A stretch of 64,000 bases of DNA from positions 96,496,708 through 96,560,707 of the forward strand of contig OX104127.1 of NCBI GenBank assembly GCA_944470555.2, in the 5' to 3' direction. The first letter of the stretch is position 1. The number at the start of each line of letters is the position of its first letter. The notes beneath the pieces are model-generated. The model ran no database searches. It was not told the DNA's origin and saw only the letters and a list, made by a program, of their open reading frames with translations. The DNA comes from Heterobilharzia americana. Its lineage: Eukaryota > Platyhelminthes > Trematoda > Strigeidida > Schistosomatidae. Positions 56,701-64,000 of the stretch are shown here, piece by piece. The position numbers were made by a program, and so were the translations under genes.

Positions 56701-59700
56701 TTAGGTGGTGATAGAGATTGATTGCTGAAGCTTTCTTCATCGAATCAACACCCAACACATGTGATAGGAATGATGCAACACCTATATCAGAGGTATGGAA
56801 AACTTTACTACCAATAAAAACAGAAAATATGAGGTAATTGGACTATAAAATCAGATATCGAAAGTGGTGTGATTCCTTTGATGATATGATTATGAGCAAT
56901 AAATCATGCTCGAGACGTCATCAAGTAAATAATACTGTATCACTATGGGTTATACACCACATAAACAAATTTAATATGGAACCACATCCAACCACAGTGC
57001 CTCAGTCTTGCACTTATATAAATGACAATTCTGAAAGTTAATTCCGAAGAAATCTTAGTCAGTAAATTTCTTCTCTACACTTTTCTCCATTCAAAAACAA
57101 AGTTTAGCGAATTGAGAAACTTCATGTAGTAAATAAATTTCGTAACTAGAAATATATTCAAGATAATTTAAGATACGCGCATAATAGGATTTGAACGGGA
57201 AACTGGTTGTTTGGAAATCAAGTTCACAACCAACATAAGTTGCTTTAAAAATGGCAATCAGGACACTGAAACGTAAAACGAAAGCTCCCTTAGTCAATTT
57301 GAAAAACCATACTGTGCTCACTTTCTTTCATATTTGTTAGTGCTTTGCTAAAGCTGAGAAACTGTATATAAGTTCAAAATGGAAAGCATGTAGTTTCACT
57401 AAGAGGTATAATTTTATGCAGTGATTATAAATGTTGTCATTATAAAACTGATTGCAGAAATGTGGGAAAACACAGTAATATATGTCATAGATAAAACAAC
57501 TTTTTTTACAAACTGCAGCAATGATAGAATTCAATGCAGTCCTAATGGTCAAATGTTTTTCGCTCAAATTATGACAGAAGATGGAGCTCATCTCAGCTGT
57601 ATCTCGCAAAGTTTATAACAGTCAGTTTCTTCTATCTTTGTAACTTACTTCAACCAGAATATAATCATTCTAACCGTTCAGATGAAGTAGAAGAAACTTC
57701 AGGATACCATATAGTTTGGTGACTGTATTATCGCTCACCTCATTCCTAATTAATCAGGAAACTTACATTGAGGTGTTGAGTCATAGGTCAGGTATCAACC
57801 ATATTTCAATTATTACTACTATATGAGTTTCCGTGTAGATGAGTACACATGAGAGTGTATACTAAACGGCAGACATGAAGGATTCAGCAAACAATCGGGT
57901 ATCTGGTAATTGTTTTGTATCCTTAAAACTTTGAGGTTTTGTCGTGAATGTTTTGTCATCAGACTTGTTGACATCTGCATTTATCGACAAAATAAAAGAC
58001 TCGAGGATAGATGATAGTAAAATAATGGTATCCTTTGATGTAACTTCACCCTTCACTTCAGAGGACTCAAGGGAGGTCAGAGAGATATTGCTTATTATCC
58101 TGAACAGCAACCGAAATTTACGTTTAACAATGTGCTTAAAGTTCACTGGGAAGATTTACAAACTGACGATTATCATTATCAGGAATGGTTACTGAAGAAG
58201 TGATGCAGCGGCTAAAAACATTAGTTATGCGTCTGATCCGGCCGAAAGTTCGGATTCGGTTCGTCAATGACATGCTTATAATTTTCAAGGACGAAGAAAC
58301 AGAATACAAACTACAACTAACTAACCAAATATTTGGAGGAATTCAGTTGACAAAGGAGGAAGCTAACAAAAGAAATTCCATTCTTAGATGTCCTCTTCAA
58401 CAGAATGCACGATGGGTCCCAGCAAACTCAAGTGTAGAAGAAAATAACACACCGATAGAACTCTGTACTCTAACAGCAATCAACTCATAGTCTATAGGAA
58501 ACGCTGTACACAAACACCATTTTCAAGAGCTAAAACATATTGCACCACTGAAGCACCACGAAATGCGACAGAAAAATAAGCGTACAAAGTGCTTTAATCC
58601 GATGGTTATCCATTAAACTTTATCTAAAAGTATCTATCAGAATAACACATAACGGTGCAATAACCTAACATCAATAAGTGGGTTGCTCTACCGTACATCT
58701 ACGATGTCCCAAAACCCGTCAATCAACTGCTTCTTCCGTTTGGGATTGAAGTTGCATACAAGTTAACGAAATCAATAAGAGCGCCTTGTGCAAGCCGAAA
58801 GATCCGTTGCTAAGAGAAGATAGAGCAAACATAATTTAGAAAGTCAACTACAAAAATTGTCCCCAACACTAAGTTGGCCATCCTAGCTATCGGATTGTTC
58901 AAAGAATTAATTAACACTGAATACCATTAAGGGACTTGATGCAACTCCACTGGTTTTCTCGCTCTCAGACAAGCACGATCGCAATTTGGACTAAGAGTAT
59001 GTGGAGTCCTTCAGAGGGCTAATTTAAAAGTTCCAAGACGACTTCCAGAAGCCAAGCACTCTAACGAAAAGTAAACCAGCGAACACTTAGATGTGTATCA
59101 GGCTCACGGTCTACTTAGAAATACAAAATCTATGAATCGAACAAGTGCAAATCGACCAAACAAATCGATGAAGTGGCTCAGTATGAAAATTACAAATAGC
59201 AAAATTTCAACCCTATAAAGATCCTCTCACAGCTTGACTGAGTGAAATATAAGGTCACGGAGGTCAAGATGTGCTAAAAATCTCTCCCCCTCCACAACTT
59301 ACAACTGGACAACAACCAAGGTCGGCAAACACTAATTAAACATCCGTGTAGCATTTGAATATGCTTCACTTCGCTACGAAGTTACGGTTCTGTATAACTG
59401 AAAACATCTAGAATGAGAAAAAACACTTCCCGGCTACTACTTGGGTTTCAGTGACTTGCAAATACATGTTCACCAACGGTAAAAATACCATATACTTACA
59501 TTACTAAATATATGAATTTGATGGTTGTCCACAGGATTCCTAACATTTAAATTTAAAACTTGGAGTTATTTCTCGCAAGTACTTCTTATCCTCCATCACT
59601 TACCGGCATTAAGATTAGGTTTTACAACACCAATTGTCCGAGAAACACTAGCTGTTCTTCTTTGATGAATAGGAAGCGCTTTTGGTGTATTCACAAGATT

Positions 59701-59829
59701 TTCGTTTGTTTGAAGTAAGCCTTCTTTTATATCTAAAACATTTTGTGATTTCCCTGAAGATGGTCTAGAGCTGTGCGAGCCACGTGTTTCTTTCTCACTT
59801 GCTTTCAATGATCGCTTCTCTAGATAGTT
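41435..59829 (-). CDS. CAMSAP: CAMSAP/Patronin-family microtubule minus-end binding protein, 3' part with CKK domain
   Basis: Four minus-strand exons, 59829-59604, 53102-52900, 44428-44268 and 41594-41435, have proper splice sites and agree in phase (0/1, 1/0, 0/2, 2/stop). The product is a Ser/Lys-rich linker followed by a CKK domain: TKSNRRAIANALNYCCLAGP, then KHFMILLKSHCQYSGLYNYS, SGTGPSKIENNMVDKYY and KYDSGLKRFVEI. These align with human CAMSAP NALSHCCLAGKVNE, NHFLILFRDHSCQFRAVYTY, CGIGPRMITVDMV and KYNSDRKQFTQI. The CKK domain binds microtubule minus ends between tubulins. The N-terminal CH domain and coiled coils should lie beyond the right edge. It is tail to tail with NMT. Confidence 0.92.
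41905..42070 (-). repeat. Sm-alpha-type SINE with tRNA-like head and mutated hammerhead
   Basis: Minus strand from about 42070: a tRNA-like head with GGTGTAGTGGATAACGC (A box) and GAGTCCGAATCCCGG (B box), then the hammerhead region. The core reads CTTACGA (41966-41960) where CTGANGA is required; the essential G is T. GAAA and the cleavage-side GCATCCTGG are kept. The body structure is that of Sm-alpha SINEs. Ribozyme activity is not expected in this copy. It lies about 310 bp upstream of the last CAMSAP exon, within the intron. Confidence 0.85.
42120..44267. other. CAMSAP intron interior, nothing recognised
   Basis: AT-rich sequence with no conserved exon or clear repeat on either strand. 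Confidence 0.5.
44268..44428 (-). CDS. CAMSAP: CAMSAP exon, middle of CKK
   Basis: 53 codons plus two bases: ALGCSDGKHFMILLKSHCQY, then SGLYNYSPIIEKAIRISGTG and PSKIENNMVDKYY. It has the family's HFLIL-like strand, the YxY strand and the G-G-P loop before NMV. The acceptor is TACCAG and the donor GTTAGT. Confidence 0.93.
51165..51260 (-). repeat. Degenerate hammerhead SINE fragment
   Basis: On the minus strand, GTCCCATACTAGGAC is followed by AAAACAGCTATCCAGTTC and CCCTGGTTTCCAATGATTCTC. The 5' core is CTGTAGAGAAG and the GAAA box is lost, so it is inactive. Confidence 0.6.
51570..51775 (+). repeat. tRNA-type SINE with degenerate hammerhead
   Basis: The head reads CTAGCTCAATGGTAACG (A box) and CCTGGTTCCGATCCCTG (B box). 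The hammerhead part is CTGAGGA (51661-51667), GTCCCACACTAGGAC, then GAAGC where GAAAC is needed. The tail TGATGTTAGTCCATGATGAG matches the palindrome copies at 25111-25292. It shows that the palindrome family and the Sm-alpha family share one plan: tRNA head plus hammerhead. Confidence 0.75.
52900..53102 (-). CDS. CAMSAP: CAMSAP exon, start of CKK
   Basis: Two bases complete Gly, then 67 codons: RRRHTQDELSLLDVKSHVNN, a linker, and TKSNRRAIANALNYCCLAGP with VNEN. The CCLAG-VNE block is the hallmark of the CKK N-terminal helix region. The acceptor is CTTTTTAG and the donor GTAAGT. A SINE-like repeat and a short TA run lie just upstream in the intron. Confidence 0.94.
53133..53215 (+). repeat. 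Hammerhead-like dispersed repeat, copy 1
   Basis: GAAGTTAGTGGTGATGCTAT, then CGTCTAGAAGGACGATGAAAGC and CCCAGCTCAGAGAACACAA, match the segment at 62993-63075. The CTGATGA box has become GTGATGC here. The stem CGTC/GACG and the GAAA box are kept. Confidence 0.6.
53693..53727. repeat. (TA)n microsatellite
   Basis: About 17 TA units. Confidence 0.95.
54018..54550 (+). mobile_element. Decayed Penelope-like fragment (copy F)
   Basis: The frame near 54020 reads KLEEELLFIEKCLRDKGYPQ, the helix and GYP block that follow the RT in PLEs. The frame at 54144-54377 then has KMLPFIYINFKGLSAAETMS, resembling the block before the GIY-YIG domain. HTGEKTYLRFHENF near 54380-54425, after a frame change, is possibly the decayed endonuclease end. 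It lies in a CAMSAP intron. Confidence 0.5.
55928..57020 (+). mobile_element. Penelope-like retroelement, family 2, copy C (plus strand) with an inverted arm
   Basis: The frame 56105-56452 encodes the RT end: [20 protein letters not shown], then [20 protein letters not shown] and [13 protein letters not shown], the last two being the block before the GIY-YIG domain. Downstream, with stops, come the endonuclease end ([20 protein letters not shown] and [11 protein letters not shown] near 56650-56745) and the tail encoding [16 protein letters not shown] (56838 on). An inverted, diverged copy of 56601-56699 lies at 55928-56027 on the 5' side. The element is dead. It is the same family as copy B in the opposite orientation. 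Confidence 0.8.
57870..59050 (+). mobile_element. Decayed Penelope-like element (copy D)
   Basis: In shifting frames: FIDKIKDSRIDDSKIMVSFD followed by VTSPFTS (PLE motif A), then VMQRLK (motif B side). RFVNDMLIIFKDEETEYKLQ near 58255 follows, a motif C in which YVDD is FVND. A FSRAKTYCTTEAP block near 58530 comes next, then the pre-endonuclease block LLLPFGIEVAYKLTKSIRAP near 58725-58785. Only weak traces of the GIY-YIG domain remain. It lies in the same CAMSAP intron as copies C and F. Confidence 0.75.
59604..59829 (-). CDS. CAMSAP: CAMSAP exon, linker before CKK
   Basis: 75 codons plus one base: NYLEKRSLKASEKETRGSHS then a Ser/Pro/Lys-rich linker ending SRTIGVVKPNLNA. The acceptor is TTTACAG and the donor G|GTAAGT, and the phase joins the exon at 53102. 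The composition resembles the basic, Ser-rich stretch between the last coiled coil and CKK of CAMSAPs. Membership rests on phase and position more than on sequence identity. Confidence 0.75.
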
Positions 59830-62800
59830 CTGTAAATTGATGAGAAAGAAATTTTTTAAAACAAGTTATAGTCAAAGATGAACTGTAATCATAAAGTAAC
59901 TTCACGGGAATATTCTTACCAGTAACATACGTGTTCTAGATCAATAGATTACATCTTTCTCCCTTAAATGTATTGGTAGATCTCAATAAACACTGAAGAC
60001 CGAAACATGAAACAAAACATGGGACCAGTCCATGATCCTTCTAACAGTTCTATTGAACTGTCTATTAAAATATGAGGTTATTCTTTAGGATCAACAAACA
60101 GTCAGAACCGATGGTTGAAGACTGTGAGTAATATAGCTCAGAATCCAGTAGACTGGCTGGCTTGTTCGGACTTATTAGCAAGGTACAGCTGTGACGTCAG
60201 GAAATCTTAAATAGCTTCGATTCGCAGTCAGATGCGCTATGAATAAGCTAGTCAAACGGTGCTACAGACAAAATAACGAATATTTTACTCTCTATGAAGG
60301 AATTCAATGTAAAAGTTGTGTTTTCGAAAATCGAATAAATAATTCAATCCATTTAAAAATTGCAAGAATATTTATAGTCCATTTACCTAATGCTCATCTT
60401 ATTCAACTCTATCAGGTCAGATTTTGGTCCTGAAGTCGATAAAACTGAGAATTCATGTGTCTTTCACTTTTTTGGTATGTACACCTTCATTCGTCTCAAC
60501 AACATTATCTTATTTTTTATTTAAGACATAAACTTGGTACAACGCAGATATCAGTAGACACGCCAAGCAAAATAACAAAGCAAAACTAATATGATGGGAA
60601 AGGATTGAAAGAATGGAAAGGAAAACAAAGGTGAATTATCAAGGGGGCAGTCTAAAGGATATATCCTAATACGCATTCAGTACTTTTTTACGTTTTATTG
60701 GTAGAATAAATAAGAAATTTGTGGCAGGAAAGTCACTTATTTCAAATTTGAGCGAGGTCTGCTATTGTATCAAGGGATTAAGTAGTGTATTCTCTGGAAT
60801 CCCATACATGGGGTTGTGAGGCACCTGGAGATGCCAACTGAACATAAAAACCTGTTATCTCATAGGAGTATATCGTACTCTGGCTATCTCTCTCTTTTTA
60901 CCAATTATCACCATGGTAAGTGAACAGTGAGCGATGTGAGAGCCCCTGGAATGACACTCGCAGCACATATCAAAGTTAAAAAAACCAATCTTTTAAGATG
61001 ACCACATTCATTTTAGACAGAAGTGAAAGTTCAACATCTAATATCACCTTTTTCGCAAGGTAATTCGCAACGTGACGCGTTATATTTAATCTGAAAACAT
61101 TTCAACTACTGTCTACTTCATTGCATCTGGTCTATTGTCATGTGCAACCAATAGACTGAGTGGTTATAATTTCGTATACATTAGTAGGTACTTTCATCAG
61201 GAAAAATCAAAAAGAGCTTTGAGGATTAGATGGCAAAATGCTGAAATGGCAATCTACAGATTAATGGCCAGAGACTAACTAAAACTCAATTTTTGTTTTG
61301 TTTACACATGATTGCACGTCGCTAATTCACTTATAAGATATGTTCTTTCTTTAGTTATCGTTACATATATTAACTTGAAACTTATCATGCATAGTAGCAA
61401 AAGACTATTCTCCAAACTATAGAATCCTAAAAATTGAATACTAGCTACAAAAAGTGAGTTCAGAACCACTTGAAGTGATATAACAACACAATTACCACTG
61501 TGTTGTATAGCTGAGTATTAATTCCTAGTCTTCCGAATTTCTATCACAAGGAAGTGAGCTTGATGTAACGCGTCTACCTGTGAATGTAAAATCCTATTAG
61601 TCGAATCGGTTGACACGTTCTAATCATCAAGAGCAATACTTCCTAATGCGATAAGTATCACTTAAAGTTCAACCTAAAATGTAACTAGTAATTAAAAGTG
61701 CAGGTTTCAGTTGCACAACTCAAGTCTGCTTAGGAACTTATAGAATGTTAAGGTCACTCAAGTACAGTATTTTAAGTCAGTTGTGGCCAGTTGACTTAAT
61801 CCAAAACAAGTATGAAACAAATAGTAGCCATGTGACTGATTTTATTCAGTGTATTTAGACTAGTACAATAAACTATATGAGAAGGAAGAATTGACAAAAT
61901 TAAAAAGCATGTAAAATAAGGTGTCCTTAAGTCAATAAATGTTCCAAACGTAAAACATGGCATATATTGAAGTGAGTACACGTGTTCAATCAATTTTAAG
62001 ATTGATTAGGCAAACCGCCCAGAGGATTAGTTTCAAATAATTTAAACTTATAGGATAAAAATATGAATATATTTTAGTTTTAATGAATAACTTTTAAAAT
62101 GCAGAAAGTAAGCAGTCACAAATCTTTAGTCGATGGATGATCCATATTCGTTTGAGATGCATTTACGATTCTGAAAGAACTCATATTATGTCGAACATTC
62201 AAACAGGAATTGTTCAGTACTTCAGTAAAAAGGTAACCACAGAGATGGTTAGTCGCCGAATACTCAAGAGCCAAAAAAATAATGTCGTAACTTGCAAACT
62301 AAATTCCACTTATTTGATGGTCGATAATGAACAAAATGAGCCTGCCTAATTATACTATTATACTATTTGACTCTCTTCTCAAAGTCATATTATGTAGCCA
62401 TATAAATATTCTGCCCAGCTAGTAATTTTACAAAATCCTACTTTTGAATGCATTGTCATTGAGCTGTGCCAGGCAAAACCAGTTGCGAAGGTTTTTTTCA
62501 TTGGTCTCAAATACGCGAAACAGACTTATGTGCCACTACAGATCCGGCATCTCACAGTAGAAACTTCACTTCAGATTAGGTTAATAAATGCTGGTTCATG
62601 ATGGAGACCAGAGATTAGAATACTGACTCTCCAGTGATCGACTAGTTTGACTTTTTTCATCCGTTTATTAACGAAGTCTTACCCGCGGAAATCTCTAGCT
62701 GTTCTTAAAATCACCTTATATCGTGTTGTTTGAACGGTACTGGGAAATATGTGCCAATGATAAACTAGTTTGAAATAAATGTGAGGCAAATATAACTTTT

Positions 62801-64000
62801 CTGTTGTAGTCAATTAATAAGGTATAATGAGTAAGAAACCTTTCACTAAAACATGAAGCATAGGCCTTTTGCATGTATTTAGTCTCAATGAGTTGAAAAG
62901 TGGATAAGAATCTTACAAAATATCTTTGTTGTGTTCTCTAAAACGAGTGGTTTAATAGTGAAGCGTTCGTTGTTTTTAAAGACAACACTTCATATTGAAG
63001 TTAGCGCTGATGATGTTGTCTAAAAGGACAATGAAAGCTTCACAACCACCCAGCTCAGAGAACACAACACAAACAAGATCATCCACCTGAGCTAAAAGTA
63101 CTCTTCAGCATTTCATACAAAATATATTTCGTGTAACCCCAACTTTCAAGAATAGTTAAGAACTCAACTGCTCACATTTTTCCAAAACTTTGAAATAGTA
63201 ATATGTAATAGTAAAGGTACTTCGTTCGCTTTGGAATCAAAAGAAAATAAACGAACATTGCGAAAACTGGCATAGCAATCTACATATATGCTTTATTATG
63301 TGTTCATTTAGGCATAATGAATACAGTTGCCCAGGATTCCTTATGACTGAGTTCGCTACAGATATGTTTTAATTATACTGTAGTGCAATTTATGTCAACT
63401 ATGATCTTGATAGTGTTTATTATCACTAACATGACAGTTTAGACGAACTTGTCTGACGTATAAATAATGAGTTGTAATGCACCGATTTCTCTAAGAAGAT
63501 TAAACCCAATTTACAAAGTGGCTTTTATGGGTTGTATAGTGGGATGACAACAGAATAATAAGTTAAAAAGGAAGCATTTTTCGAAGAACAGTACATTCTG
63601 ATCGACACATAAATTACTAACTTGAATATCCTTGAACCAAAAAAGTAATGGTCTCTGAATATCTGATCACCAGAGTTGATCGATTTGTTATTATAGATAA
63701 AGATAAAAATGATATACTGAAGTTTGTTTGCTTTACCCTTGAAGAAAATAAGTACTCTTTAAGACTTTCTTAAAAATATCTTGTAAGATGAAGTTAGGAG
63801 TGTACAGAAACTCTCTCCTTCGTAAGGAGACTATGGAATTAAGAATCAGAATTCTGAATAATTACAATATAACATAAAGATTTATTTTCCCTCAGCTAAT
63901 CCATTACACTCTATCTTGATGAAGGCTGAGGCCACAAGAGCTAATAAATATGACAATGTTTCCGATATAACGTAAGCTGAAAGAAAAGCAATATATGTGG
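59830..64000. other. Right end: CAMSAP intron or upstream sequence, no exon recognised
   Basis: No coiled-coil or CH-domain exon was found on the minus strand. A dispersed repeat around 60720-60990 looks element-like (ordered, less AT-rich text) but was not matched within the window. A hammerhead-like repeat lies at 62993-63075. The plus frames at 60239-60433 and 62137-62349 are not recognised and are not called genes. Confidence 0.5.
62993..63075 (+). ncRNA. Hammerhead-like dispersed repeat, copy 2
   Basis: CTGATGA is followed by TGTTGTCTAAAAGGACAAT and GAAAGC. Stem II is TTGTC/GACAA with an extra G next to the core, as in the other hammerhead-like copies here. Downstream CACCCAGCTCAGAGAACACA matches 53133-53215. 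Stems I and III are weak. A ribozyme relic is plausible, but activity is doubtful. Confidence 0.45.

Noticed and set aside
1..64000. CRISPR arrays, operons, prokaryotic promoters, plasmid or phage features
   Set aside because: The window is eukaryotic intron-rich DNA; no regularly spaced direct repeats or ribosome-binding-site-led gene runs are present.

Overview
This window looks like Schistosoma (blood fluke) nuclear DNA. It is AT-rich, with long introns packed with schistosome-type repeats. These include tRNA-derived SINEs that carry hammerhead ribozymes (the Sm-alpha type), SR2-like and other RTE-clade non-LTR retrotransposons, Penelope-like elements (PLEs) with GIY-YIG endonucleases, and long (TA)n tracts. 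I cannot tell the species. There is no sign of bacterial genes, CRISPR arrays or operons.

Two host genes can be rebuilt exon by exon, and they are convergent (tail to tail). On the + strand lies glycylpeptide N-tetradecanoyltransferase (N-myristoyltransferase, NMT). Nine coding exons from 10971 to 37778 join in compatible reading phase and cover the catalytic domain from just upstream of the fold to the conserved C-terminal Leu-Gln. The last coding exon is only 21 nt. The 5' exons (N-terminus) were not found. On the - strand lies a CAMSAP/Patronin-family microtubule minus-end binding protein. Its last four exons (59829 down to 41435) encode a Ser/Lys-rich linker and the C-terminal CKK domain, and the rest should lie beyond the right edge. 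About 3.7 kb separates the two stop codons.

The remainder is mobile-element sequence. 1-4300: two degenerate RTE copies head to head. 6624-9272: a PLE on the - strand flanked by ~686-bp inverted arms. 11190-11470 and 13300-14620: RTE fragments in NMT introns. 16900-20180: a nearly full-length but frameshifted SR2-like RTE. 24315-26233: a nested inverted-repeat island containing hammerhead-ribozyme SINE sequences, one of them an inverted dimer. 28730-30071 and 55928-57010: two copies, in opposite orientation, of a second PLE family, again with inverted 3'-end segments. 30745-31720, 54018-54550 and 57870-59050: three more decayed PLE fragments. 38650-39760: an RTE fragment between the two genes.

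The most notable points are: (1) three PLE copies that each carry an inverted copy of their own 3' end at the 5' side, one with hairpin-forming outer termini; (2) hammerhead cores that look catalytically intact, including one within a ~180-bp palindrome; (3) the 21-nt terminal NMT exon that supplies the functionally important C-terminus.
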